In this document: positions 1 through 8,149 of the stretch, piece by piece
How positions within the stretch are numbered: position 1 is the first letter of the stretch
Layout of the letters: the number at the start of each line of letters is the position of its first letter
The notes under the pieces: model-generated
The model's input: the letters and a program-made list of their open reading frames with translations, nothing else
Database searches by the model: none
What the model was told of the DNA's origin: nothing
Assembly (NCBI GenBank): GCA_000746015.1
Contig: JQKK01000015.1
Span: forward strand, 1 to 64,000
Source: Lachnospiraceae bacterium MA2020
GTDB lineage: Bacteria > Bacillota > Clostridia > Lachnospirales > Lachnospiraceae
Direction of reading: 5' to 3'
Length of the DNA: 64,000 nucleotides
Translations under genes and position numbers: made by a program

Positions 1-41
1 TGAATATTCCGTTGCGGCGGAGCCGCCTGTCCGGTGTGGCG

Positions 42-56
42 TGAGCCACCTGTCCG
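42..56 (+). repeat. IS21 terminal inverted repeat, istB end
   Basis: TGAGCCACCTGTCCG is the exact reverse complement of 2572-2586. Related copies follow or precede it: GAGCCGCCTGTCCGG at about 20-34 and a partial TGAACCACC at about 65-73, so this end is also multi-copy. Confidence 0.8.
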
Positions 57-94
57 GACAGGTATGAACCACCGCGTTATCTGTACATTAACAA

Positions 95-871
95 TTACAT
101 ACGGTCAGTTGCTGATAGGCCATATACTTCTCTCATGGATAAATCCTTTGACGGATCTATAGGGACTATGTTGATTACATAACCATCATGAATGATTCTA
201 TCAAGGATTGCATCCGCTACAGGCGAGGCATCACCTCCGAGCTGTTCATACCATCCATCTTTAGTGTATTGTGAGCAAAAGATAGTAGAGGATCTCTTTC
301 TTCTTCGATGGAGAAGCTCAAGAATGTCCGTCTGTTCATCCTGTGAAGGTTTTAAAAGAAGCCACTCATCAATAATGAGAAGAATCGGATTTGCGTACTT
401 TGCCAGAATCTTCCTGTAAGTGCCGTTTTCCTTAGCTGCCTTAAGGTCAATGAGCAAATCTGGCAGGCGTACATACTTGGTGTTGTAGTAATGCTTGCAT
501 GCTTCCATGCCTAAAGCACATGCCATATAGCTTTTACCACTACCTGTTGCTCCGGTGATAAAGATATTCCTATGATCAACGATGTATTCGCAAGTGGCAA
601 GGCGCTTGATCATATCCTTATTGAGCTTTCGTCCTGATGTGTAGTCTATATCTGCTATACTAGCTGATGGTTGGTCAAACTCAGCATTTTTTATGAGACG
701 CTTCAACCTGTTACTCTTGCGATTACTGTATTCAGTATCAACAAGAAGTCCAAAACGATCTTCGAAGGAAACCTCTTTCATTGAAGGATCATCAACTTGT
801 ATGCGAAAAGCATCAGCCATTGAGGTTAGCCTCATTTCGATAAGTTTATCTATGGTTGCCTGATTGGTCAT
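95..871 (-). CDS. istB: IS21 helper ATPase IstB
   Basis: IstB is the AAA+ helper of IS21 transposition; it binds DNA and ATP and activates the IstA transposase at the target. The 258-aa protein has a Walker A motif GATGSGKS around residues 107-114 and a Walker B strand ILLIIDE around 163-169, and normal family length. It begins two bases after istA ends, so the two are likely translated from one mRNA. The ATG start is preceded by GGAGGAAAT. Nothing looks broken, so the element may still be active. Confidence 0.93.
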   Translation of the reverse strand: MTNQATIDKLIEMRLTSMADAFRIQVDDPSMKEVSFEDRFGLLVDTEYSNRKSNRLKRLIKNAEFDQPSASIADIDYTSGRKLNKDMIKRLATCEYIVDHRNIFITGATGSGKSYMACALGMEACKHYYNTKYVRLPDLLIDLKAAKENGTYRKILAKYANPILLIIDEWLLLKPSQDEQTDILELLHRRRKRSSTIFCSQYTKDGWYEQLGGDASPVADAILDRIIHDGYVINIVPIDPSKDLSMREVYGLSATDRM

Positions 872-873
872 GA

Positions 874-2418
874 TTATTTCCTCCTATAGTAGTCAGCACC
901 TCTGGTGATGCTCTTAGAACTGCCTTTATGGGTGTCAGCACTGTTGTCTTTACTCTGTGTTGAATTATTATTCGAAGTGGCAAGAATGTTACTTACACTC
1001 TTGTAGCTAGGACTCTGAGTATAATTAAGTGCTTTTCTACATGCTTCTTCCAAGCGTGCTGATGAATATTTATCAGACATTTTTAGAAGGCCCATGCAGG
1101 CTCTGTATGATTGCTGTTCTACCCGTTTTGAACGGAGGATTGAATCTATGACTTTGGCTGTGTTTTTACCTATCCTTTCTGCCCACTTACGGAAGCGTTC
1201 GCCATTCCATTCAAGGTATTCTTGATGGTCTTTTGGCATATGCTCGGTAATGGTGCTGTATTGACCTTTACGCCCGTATAAGCGCATGTGAGAAGCAATA
1301 CGGGTATAATTATAGAAAACTTCAATGATAGTGTTAGTAATTCTGACATCTACCTTTTTTCCGATGTATTCGTATGGAACTGAGTATAGCATTCCATCTA
1401 CGGATATGTGATAATTGAATTGAACAGTGGCTTGCTTACATTCAGCCAGTTCGTATTGGGTAGCTGGTAGTGGTGTCAGTAATGGTAATTCTTCGTTGTG
1501 GAAGAGTTCGTATCGGCTACCCTCTTTCTTTTGGAAAGGACGATGATTGAATTCTTCCAACTTTGCAAATATAGCTGCATTAAGTTCAGATATGGTAAAA
1601 AACTGCTCATTACGCAGGGCTGCGATTATCCATGTTGATATGTTACCAACACTGCCTTCTGCGTTGGGTTTGTCCTTTGGTTTCCTGACTCTTGCTGGTA
1701 TTATGGCAGTTCCATAATGCTCTGCTAACTCATGATAAACTGCATTGATTTTTTGATCATTCCACCCTTTGTTATGAACTACTGCAGTTTTACAGTTGTC
1801 AGGGACAAGGATTTTGGCTACACCACCGAAATAATTATACATGTGAACGTGAGCTTCAATCCATGACTGTTGCTTTTCGTCGGGAAAAGCTTCAACATAA
1901 GCATACTGACTGTAAGTCATTACACCGACGAATATATATGCTTCAGTAGTTTCGCCAGTATATGGATCTACGAGCTTTGCAGTATCACCAGCCCAATCAA
2001 CTTCTACCTGCTCGCCGGGTTTACGATTGATATGCATGGTAGCACGACGTTTACTCTCATCCTGTTGTATGTGATAACAGAACTGGGAATACATCAATGG
2101 ATCTTCACCTGCTTGCTTACAATCCGCCATATATTCTGTCCACAAGAGCTTTTTAGTAACGCCATTTTTCAGAAGCTCTTTGCGAACGTGGTCAAAATCT
2201 GGCATACGCTTTTGTGATACTAATGTTGGAGATGAGAATAGTTGTTTCTCCAAATCGGCATCAGTAGTGCCTTCAGGAAGTGGCCAGGATATATTTAATT
2301 CTTCGGCACGCTTCAAGACTTTAGACACTGTGTTACGCGAACATGGAACAGATAGAGCTATGTTCCGCTTACTGAATTTCAGACTATAAAGTCTGAGAAT
2401 TTCACGATACTTTGTCAT
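874..2418 (-). CDS. istA: IS21 transposase IstA
   Basis: This is the DDE transposase of the IS21 family. The N-terminal part is a helix-turn-helix of the type that reads an IS end; the catalytic core shows the first Asp in VDWAGD, the second in LVPDNCKTAV and the Glu in KPNAEGSV. The open frame extends 26 codons upstream of 2418, but AAGGAGGATCACGACT directly before the ATG at 2418 marks that as the start; the resulting 514 aa fits the family. istB follows with a 2-bp gap. Confidence 0.93.
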   Translation of the reverse strand: MTKYREILRLYSLKFSKRNIALSVPCSRNTVSKVLKRAEELNISWPLPEGTTDADLEKQLFSSPTLVSQKRMPDFDHVRKELLKNGVTKKLLWTEYMADCKQAGEDPLMYSQFCYHIQQDESKRRATMHINRKPGEQVEVDWAGDTAKLVDPYTGETTEAYIFVGVMTYSQYAYVEAFPDEKQQSWIEAHVHMYNYFGGVAKILVPDNCKTAVVHNKGWNDQKINAVYHELAEHYGTAIIPARVRKPKDKPNAEGSVGNISTWIIAALRNEQFFTISELNAAIFAKLEEFNHRPFQKKEGSRYELFHNEELPLLTPLPATQYELAECKQATVQFNYHISVDGMLYSVPYEYIGKKVDVRITNTIIEVFYNYTRIASHMRLYGRKGQYSTITEHMPKDHQEYLEWNGERFRKWAERIGKNTAKVIDSILRSKRVEQQSYRACMGLLKMSDKYSSARLEEACRKALNYTQSPSYKSVSNILATSNNNSTQSKDNSADTHKGSSKSITRGADYYRRK

Positions 2419-2503
2419 AGTCGTGATCCTCCTTAAAATGAATTTACGCAGTACGCGCATTAATATCATTTTAATTGGATCAAGTAACTGGCTCAATATG
2501 CTC

Positions 2504-2586
2504 CGGAATGGTGGCTCATACTTTAACGGAATGGTGGCTCATACTTTAACGGAATAGTGGCTCATTTTTAACGGACAGGTGGCTCA
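2504..2586 (-). repeat. IS21 multiple terminal repeats, istA end
   Basis: Four tandem copies of a CGGAATGGTGGCTCA-type unit start at 2504, 2527, 2550 and 2572, with a period of about 22-23 bp. The first two are identical over 23 bp and the outermost (CGGACAGGTGGCTCA) is the one that matches the other end exactly. In IS21 such repeats are transposase binding sites; that role here is from family knowledge. Confidence 0.8.
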
Positions 2587-2646
2587 ATCAGGTCAAGATT
2601 ATTCACCAATTCATGAGACAATCCCGATATCATATCTAAATTTGTG

Positions 2647-2663
2647 TCGTGCGATCTGCACGA
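2647..2663. other. small inverted repeat downstream of the glycan locus
   Basis: TCGTGC and GCACGA form a 6-bp stem around a 5-base loop in the 176-bp gap between the IS21 end and the last glycan gene. There is no U-rich tail, so it is weak as a terminator; it may be a remnant of an older insertion. Apart from the small ORF at 2694 the gap holds nothing else I can name. Confidence 0.3.
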
Positions 2664-2693
2664 TTCGTGTCTTATTCTAAGGAGGTCGTTCTC

Positions 2694-2768
2694 ATGAACG
2701 CTAAACAAAACATTGTAAATATCCGCTATAATTTGTCGCTTATCACACCAATGCGTTCTTATCTATAA
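2694..2768 (+). CDS. 24-codon ORF with strong RBS, possibly the start of a truncated gene
   Basis: ATG at 2694 follows TAAGGAGGTCGTTCTC, one of the better Shine-Dalgarno sequences in the window, yet the frame stops after 24 codons (MNAKQNIVNIRYN...), overlapping the 3' end of the HAD gene on the other strand. A good start site in front of so short a frame suggests the 5' end of a gene lost by deletion or insertion, perhaps a transposon accessory gene. It is not recognisable from sequence. Confidence 0.3.
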   Translation: MNAKQNIVNIRYNLSLITPMRSYL

Positions 2769-3140
2769 GCATCTTTCTATGATTACTTTATTAAACACAT
2801 CTCTTTTACAATTAAGTGCCACCGCCATATTAATTCCCGATGGCTTCCTGTCATTCACAACAATCCTTTCACCCATCGGAATATTAAACATAATCTCATC
2901 ATATCTGATATTATTATCCTTAAGAAATGAAATTGTTATATCTCGGAATTCATTCGTTCTAGAGGTTAATATTAGAACAAAATCATCGGTAGGAAGCGCA
3001 TTGACATACTCTTTAGCTCCATCAAGCAAGGTATCATGTCCATCAATCTTATATCCGTTATGCTTAACCAAAGTTCCATCCAAATCAAAAATCCAAGTTT
3101 TAGGAAGTGTCGATAAAACTAAAGTATTATCTTGAATCAT
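2763..3140 (-). CDS. small HAD-superfamily phosphatase
   Basis: A short HAD hydrolase (125 aa) with the nucleophile motif FDLDGT at residues 18-23, a second motif ILTSRT and a late VVNDRK segment. There is no large cap domain, as in the KdsC/GmhB-type phosphatases that act on sugar phosphates. The start at 3140 overlaps the stop of the upstream gene as ATGA, implying translational coupling; an in-frame start 30 bp upstream is less likely. It is the last gene of the glycan locus. Dephosphorylation of a sugar-phosphate intermediate is the likely role; the substrate is unknown. Confidence 0.75.
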   Translation of the reverse strand: MIQDNTLVLSTLPKTWIFDLDGTLVKHNGYKIDGHDTLLDGAKEYVNALPTDDFVLILTSRTNEFRDITISFLKDNNIRYDEIMFNIPMGERIVVNDRKPSGINMAVALNCKRDVFNKVIIERCL

Positions 3141-4387
3141 ATTTTCATCTTCTTTTTCAGCATTTCCCATGTGTCGCCATCCTTATAAACTACATTTTCA
3201 AAACTATCAATTGAATACATATCAATTGCTTTCCACTGTGTATCACAGTAGTTATAATCTGGATATAATGCTATTTTTTTGCAATTTGCAGTTCTGATAA
3301 CGTCGCATAATCCGCTTCTAATTCCAATAAATGTTCCTGCTCGTTCAAGAATTGATTTCATTTCAGACAATTCTGCTCTCAATTCTTCTGTTCCAACTAA
3401 TGCCTTCTCTTTTCCACATACATTCGTATAAACTTTGTATCCTCTGTCAGAATAATCTGATACAACCTCATTCCACAGTCCATCCGGTAACGCTGTAACA
3501 GATTTAGCATAAGGAGAAATAATAACACACTTATTATCTTCTAAATCATCCAGTCTATCCCATTTATTCCAGTTTGATGGTTCTACTGGATTAGTATTTT
3601 CTGATAACCCAAATATTCCACAACAATAAATCTTCTCAAGCGGTATCCTCTTCAGCTTAAGCACCTTGTGTAAATTTACTACATACGGTCGATCCTGATG
3701 AGCGATAAAGCAATTCTCATCCTGCGTATATATAACCGCTTGAATAACAGAATCCAATTCTTTCTGTTTTAAAACTTCAATATTTTTGCTTCCAAACAAC
3801 CTTGCTACAGCTGCACTCGAATTTGATGAAACACATATGGCGTAATCGTCATATCCTTTTTTATATAAAAATGTAGGTAAATATGATAGACAAAAATATA
3901 TATCTCCTAACGCATTAAATGGACAAAAAATAATTAGATTTTCCTTGTATTTTTCTTTCAAATCATTCAGTAATTTCTGTCCATAAACTACTCTCTCATA
4001 CTTTCTTTTACGAGTTTCACCCGATAATGAATATTCAGCATAGGTATTATAGTCTACAAGTTTAATCACCTCTCCGGTAAAACCTAATTTTATAAGTTGT
4101 TCATACATAGACTCATAAAATCTTGTAACTATCAGAACTACCGCATTTTCTCCCTGCACTTTCAATACTTCCATTGGTGGAACAACCGATATTCCTTTAT
4201 ATTCGATTCCATGCTTGTTTTTGCTATTATCTATGATAGCTGTCGGTGTCAGATTATTATCTGCTAGCAAATCAGCAAGAGTAAGAGTTGCCTCGCAATG
4301 CCCAAACAAAAAAATTTTTTTCCCAGTTAATCGATTCATATAATAATAAAGAGTTCCAACCATTTCATCATATCTGGCCTGTTCCAT
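3137..4387 (-). CDS. glycosyltransferase-like protein with N-terminal Rossmann-type domain
   Basis: About 416 aa. The N-terminal ~120 residues look like a Rossmann-type nucleotide or sugar binding fold (KKIFLFGHCEAT, then IIDNSK and a GYKG-like turn). The C-terminal half has features of GT-B transferases: VIISPYAKS near the middle and FIGIRSGLCDVIRTA near the end, the latter resembling the acceptor loop of heptosyltransferase-like and TIGR04372-type enzymes. The start at 4387 is chosen because AAAGGA lies 6 bases upstream; the frame is open 20 codons further. It lies in the glycan operon between a small unknown protein and the HAD gene. Transfer of a sugar to a glycan is inferred. Confidence 0.55.
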   Translation of the reverse strand: MEQARYDEMVGTLYYYMNRLTGKKIFLFGHCEATLTLADLLADNNLTPTAIIDNSKNKHGIEYKGISVVPPMEVLKVQGENAVVLIVTRFYESMYEQLIKLGFTGEVIKLVDYNTYAEYSLSGETRKRKYERVVYGQKLLNDLKEKYKENLIIFCPFNALGDIYFCLSYLPTFLYKKGYDDYAICVSSNSSAAVARLFGSKNIEVLKQKELDSVIQAVIYTQDENCFIAHQDRPYVVNLHKVLKLKRIPLEKIYCCGIFGLSENTNPVEPSNWNKWDRLDDLEDNKCVIISPYAKSVTALPDGLWNEVVSDYSDRGYKVYTNVCGKEKALVGTEELRAELSEMKSILERAGTFIGIRSGLCDVIRTANCKKIALYPDYNYCDTQWKAIDMYSIDSFENVVYKDGDTWEMLKKKMKI

Positions 4388-4421
4388 ATGTAGTCCTTTC
4401 ATGCAAATAGTATCTCTTTTG

Positions 4422-4826
4422 TTATGCAAGTATTGACTCAAAAACATCTTCAGCCGACATTATTCCGTTACTCACATAATTCCAAGTACTTCCATAATTC
4501 CTGCTGTCTGTTAATAGAACTAGTTTATCCGAAGGCTCATAACATCTATATATATTAAGAAGCTTTCCCATCTCCATTTCCGAAACAGTAAGATATTCGT
4601 GATTTCCAATCTTTACCGGATAATTAGCGCAGGAAATAATAGCAAGTTTTTTTGATGTATCTTTTATCACCTTGGAATGGCATAACATTTCCACCAGAAT
4701 ATTAACTCCTTCAATGTCAACCAAAACAACTATATCTCTAGTCTCAATATACTCTCCAAGCTGCTCTACTATATCCTGCTGTATCCCAGTCTCAGGATCA
4801 TCTCTTAAATAATCACATCTTGCCAT
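4422..4826 (-). CDS. hypothetical protein of the glycan locus
   Basis: 134 aa, not recognised. It alternates hydrophobic strands (IVVLVDIEGVNIL, KLAIISCAN, KLVLLTD) with charged helices, as in a small Rossmann-like alpha/beta domain, perhaps a detached nucleotide-binding or P-loop-like domain without a visible P-loop. The ATG at 4826 lies 8 bases after GAGGT and overlaps the end of the SIS gene by 14 bp; an upstream GTG in frame is the alternative. Co-transcription with the sugar genes is the only clue to function. Confidence 0.6.
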   Translation of the reverse strand: MARCDYLRDDPETGIQQDIVEQLGEYIETRDIVVLVDIEGVNILVEMLCHSKVIKDTSKKLAIISCANYPVKIGNHEYLTVSEMEMGKLLNIYRCYEPSDKLVLLTDSRNYGSTWNYVSNGIMSAEDVFESILA

Positions 4827-5403
4827 CTGAAAGTACCTCACCTATATGCCCACCCGGATGATTACGCTTAAAGTCTTCAATCGTTAGTCCTCGCTTATTT
4901 GCTATCTGCATTGCAAGTCCCTGCAGAACAATAAGATTAACTGTAGTGGAATTATTTGGCATAATATTCCACATATCGCCTTCATGTTTCAAATTCAATA
5001 CTATATGATTGGGTATTTCCTTCGTCAGTGTGCTGTCTTTTTCAAATGTCAGAAGCCACTTATTTATTTTTCTGTCTTCTAATTTATGGGACAAATATAC
5101 TGATTCAACTGTTTCTCCACTTTTTGTAAGGATTATGACCATATCCCCATCCTTAACAATTCCCATATCACCGTGAACAGCAGAATTAGTATTGAGAAAA
5201 GCTGCATCCATTCCAAGCGAGACCATAGATCCAACAAACTTCTCACAGATAGGAACATTTTTCCCAAGTCCAGAAACAACAATTTTATGTCCACAATCTA
5301 TAGTTTCGGAAGCTTCATCCACCCATCTTCTAAAAGTAGGTTCATCTATAGAATGTATGGAATCGTTTATTTCAACTAACTGATATTCGAAATATTTTAT
5401 CAC
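4813..5403 (-). CDS. SIS-domain sugar-phosphate isomerase, KdsD/KpsF-like
   Basis: 196 aa containing a single SIS (sugar isomerase) domain: VVSGLGKN near 42-49, the phosphate-binding LTKSGET near 92-98 and a C-terminal HPGGHIGE. The last motif matches the NHPGG-type segment of arabinose-5-phosphate isomerases (KdsD/KpsF), but the CBS domains of those proteins are absent, as in the short KpsF-like and HxlB-like isomerases. It would interconvert a ketose and an aldose phosphate for the neighbouring nucleotidyltransferase. It overlaps that gene by 4 bp (ATGA). Confidence 0.8.
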   Translation of the reverse strand: MIKYFEYQLVEINDSIHSIDEPTFRRWVDEASETIDCGHKIVVSGLGKNVPICEKFVGSMVSLGMDAAFLNTNSAVHGDMGIVKDGDMVIILTKSGETVESVYLSHKLEDRKINKWLLTFEKDSTLTKEIPNHIVLNLKHEGDMWNIMPNNSTTVNLIVLQGLAMQIANKRGLTIEDFKRNHPGGHIGEVLSDGKM

Positions 5404-7010
5404 AACACTTCCTCCAGATAATATAAACCGTTATAAAAAGCTCCACAAATAGAGTCGTAATCCTGCCATGCATATGTTGTAAGTGACAGCCATATAACTG
5501 CATGAAGAAGTTTTATCTCATACTCATCTGCTCCTGTCAGTTCGAAAAATTCCTTTTCCAAACCTTCCCACCCATTAGATTCGATAGAAAGTCTTACTTC
5601 GTCATCATCAATGTCTTTTATAACATTTCCATTTACTATGGATTGACCACCTATATCCAATGAAAACTTTTTCAGGTTAAATCTATCATAATTTCCGACT
5701 ATAGAATAATAAAGTTTAGCCCAATCATATCTCTCATCGCCATAATATTCTTCAAATCCGAAGTATCCCCTTGGATCAATAAGTACTGGCTCGCCTTCAT
5801 AACTTATCATAAGATTAGAAAACGTGCAGTCACCATGAATGAACTTAAACTCAGTAGTCATGAGAGCTTCAATTCTCTTTTCAAATCTTTCCTTATAAAA
5901 AAATATATTTCTGCAGTTTCTATTATTGATCCGTATATATTTTTCATTTGTAAACGGAACAAGATGCTCTACCTTGCTTAGCCGCTTCATTGTCTTGTTG
6001 TAATAAGCTTCCTTAATACTAAAACTATCAGAAACAATAGAATCAGCTGCATGAAGCTCTTTTAATGTTGAAACAAGCTTTCTTAGAATTTCTTTCTTTT
6101 GGTCAAAGGATAATTCACAATCGTAAACATTATTCCCCTTAATGTACTCCATCTTAAGAGGTTCATAATCATAAATCTTTGGAAGACCTTTGATACCATA
6201 TTCGGACGCTTTCTTATACCAAGCACATTCTCTCTTTGACAGCTTCTTCCCCTGTTCATCAACAGGAATTTTCGTCAAAATATCGTTTTCAACTGTTATC
6301 TTATTGAAAGGTCTTGTCTTTTCAAGCGCAAGTTTTTCATATTCTTCTAAAATCCCAAATTCTCTTGTCCCAGCAAGACTCCAGACTTTGAACTTCATAT
6401 TCTTTTCCTGCATCCAACGAACAAGTTCACCACTTTCAGGAACATCCTCCAAGAATGATTTGTCCTTAAAAAGAAAGAATCCTGCTACGCCATATTCGAA
6501 GGAACGTTCCTCTGAAAACTCATCATTCTCATATTTCCACCGGCAAGAGAATGACACAGACAGACCAACATAATTCCCATCATTGCAATTATCAGCCTTA
6601 GCCTCCTCTTTACCACTCACATTATTAGAGCGATCATCATTTGACACAGAAAAACTCTTACTGTACTCAGAAGGAAGATCAAAATCATATGGTAAAATAA
6701 GATCCGACCAGATCAGCATAAATTGTTCTTTAGGTGGAATAAGATCAATTGCCTGTTTAACTCCAGAACAAGTCCCTGTTCCAATTGCATCAACCACCTG
6801 ATATTTCACTTCAGAAAACTCTGCAAGATAATTGTGCAATACATCTTTCTTATAATCCGCAATTATTACAAAGCGCTTATCCGGATACTTACGAAACAGA
6901 TGAAACAGCATCGGCAAGTTCTCTACAGGTGCTAAAGCTTTCGGTTTGTTTTTGGTCAGATAGCCAAGGCGTGTTCCTTTACCACCGGCCTGTACGATGA
7001 TATATTCCAT
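5400..7010 (-). CDS. sugar nucleotidyltransferase fused to an aminoglycoside-phosphotransferase-type kinase
   Basis: 536 aa in two domains. Residues 1-230 are an RmlA/GlmU-type nucleotidyltransferase: QAGGKGTRLGYLT...KPKAL at 7-26 and a WSDLIL metal-site strand near 105. Residues ~250-536 are an APH/choline-kinase fold with the catalytic HGDCTFSNLM (about 390) and the metal-binding LIDPRG (about 412). Such fusions phosphorylate and then nucleotidylate a sugar or amino alcohol for a surface polysaccharide. Being next to a SIS isomerase and a HAD phosphatase, it probably activates the sugar they make. The substrate cannot be read from sequence. Confidence 0.8.
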   Translation of the reverse strand: MEYIIVQAGGKGTRLGYLTKNKPKALAPVENLPMLFHLFRKYPDKRFVIIADYKKDVLHNYLAEFSEVKYQVVDAIGTGTCSGVKQAIDLIPPKEQFMLIWSDLILPYDFDLPSEYSKSFSVSNDDRSNNVSGKEEAKADNCNDGNYVGLSVSFSCRWKYENDEFSEERSFEYGVAGFFLFKDKSFLEDVPESGELVRWMQEKNMKFKVWSLAGTREFGILEEYEKLALEKTRPFNKITVENDILTKIPVDEQGKKLSKRECAWYKKASEYGIKGLPKIYDYEPLKMEYIKGNNVYDCELSFDQKKEILRKLVSTLKELHAADSIVSDSFSIKEAYYNKTMKRLSKVEHLVPFTNEKYIRINNRNCRNIFFYKERFEKRIEALMTTEFKFIHGDCTFSNLMISYEGEPVLIDPRGYFGFEEYYGDERYDWAKLYYSIVGNYDRFNLKKFSLDIGGQSIVNGNVIKDIDDDEVRLSIESNGWEGLEKEFFELTGADEYEIKLLHAVIWLSLTTYAWQDYDSICGAFYNGLYYLEEVL

Positions 7011-7015
7011 AATGT

Positions 7016-8149
7016 TTACCCATAAGGCATATATTGCTGAAAATTCAATATAGTTTTATGTTCCAAATTCAATTTCATCAAATCATCATAAGCAAATTGC
7101 GTTGAAGCTATGATATTATCGGCATTTTCCAATACATAATCCGTGGAGAAAATACAATTTCCATATTCTGTCTTCTCTCCGATATTCTGATTTATTGCAT
7201 CACATACTCCGTCTATATCAAGACCAACCATATCAATGAAATGCTCAAGACTTTTTCCTCTTCTTCCAAGTCCCCACAAATAGCATGAACCATCCACTTC
7301 TCTTAAAAGCGATATAACCTCTTTCTTATTGTCCTCAAGCTGAGTTTCAAATGGTACATATGCCTTTAAACGTTCAACTATTGCAGAATGATACTTATAA
7401 TCTGTATCTACGTCCAACGTTTCCAAAATCTGTTTTTCTTTATCCCACTGCTTAGAGAGACGGATATTATCTTTTAATACTTCATTTGTCCATGAACCTT
7501 TTGAATATCTTCTATACACAGCCATTTTACGGTCTATATAATATATCCCACCTCTAAGCGCCCCTTTTATCTGCTGCGCATAGTCAAGCGGAATCACCTT
7601 TTCAAAAAGTAACATATTATCATATATCTTCTTTCTTAGGAAAAGACTCGCAGTAACCAGATATTGTCCGCCGCCAAGAATTACATCCTCAACAGGTAAA
7701 ACCCCATCATGCTCAATAGGTCTGATCTGACTTACCTCTTTTCCATCCTCTGTAACAGTACACCCCCAACAAGCACACATATCACATTCCGGATGCTTTT
7801 CCAAAGCTTCATACTGAAGCTGAAGCTTATTATCATCAATCCAATAGTCATCGCCTTCGCATGTAGCAATGTACTTGCCTTTAGCGACATTTCTAATCAT
7901 ATAGGCAAAAAAATCTGTACCCTTTGAGTATTGATTTTCATCTTCTAAGACTGCCCGTATTTTATCTGGATATTCCAAAATCAGCTCTTCAATATACTTT
8001 CTTGTTCCATCTGTTGAATCATCGTCATGGATGATGATTTCATATTCAAAGTCAGTTTTTTGAGAGAGCATGCTTTCAACCGCCTTAGGTAAATATGCTA
8101 TTTGGTTATATGTAATACAGATAATACTTACCTGACAATTTTCATCCAA
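7016..8149 (-). CDS. family 2 glycosyltransferase with C-terminal Rossmann-like tail
   Basis: 377 aa. The GT-A domain begins VSIICITYNQ; it has the nucleotide-sugar motif HDDDSTDGT (about 40-48) and an acidic EGDDYW (about 98-103) that should hold the metal. Residues ~290-377 are a separate Rossmann-like domain (CYLWGLGRRGKS, then DGVCDAIN). It starts with TTG, 1 bp after the radical SAM stop, with AGAGGA upstream; no ATG in frame fits. It is a paralogue of the protein at 9606-10739, so the two probably add related sugars in sequence. Confidence 0.88.
   Translation of the reverse strand: MDENCQVSIICITYNQIAYLPKAVESMLSQKTDFEYEIIIHDDDSTDGTRKYIEELILEYPDKIRAVLEDENQYSKGTDFFAYMIRNVAKGKYIATCEGDDYWIDDNKLQLQYEALEKHPECDMCACWGCTVTEDGKEVSQIRPIEHDGVLPVEDVILGGGQYLVTASLFLRKKIYDNMLLFEKVIPLDYAQQIKGALRGGIYYIDRKMAVYRRYSKGSWTNEVLKDNIRLSKQWDKEKQILETLDVDTDYKYHSAIVERLKAYVPFETQLEDNKKEVISLLREVDGSCYLWGLGRRGKSLEHFIDMVGLDIDGVCDAINQNIGEKTEYGNCIFSTDYVLENADNIIASTQFAYDDLMKLNLEHKTILNFQQYMPYG

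Larger units (their letters stand above)
42..2586 (-). mobile_element. IS21-family insertion sequence, complete
   Basis: The element carries intact istA and istB in the usual order. Its ends are a perfect 15-bp inverted repeat: TGAGCCACCTGTCCG at 42-56 and its reverse complement at 2572-2586, giving the TG...CA termini typical of IS elements. Further copies of the terminal motif lie inside both ends, which is also typical of IS21. A degenerate copy at about 19-34 lies outside the proposed left end, so the true left boundary could be further out. I see no target duplication between the bases just before 42 and those just after 2586. The element lies directly downstream of the last gene of the glycan locus. 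Confidence 0.85.

Noticed and set aside
2419-2496. Longer IstA start
   Set aside because: A near-perfect Shine-Dalgarno directly precedes the ATG at 2418, and the extra residues do not resemble the family.
2504-2586. CRISPR-like tandem repeats
   Set aside because: The units are contiguous with no unique spacers and match the opposite IS end; they are IS21 terminal repeats.
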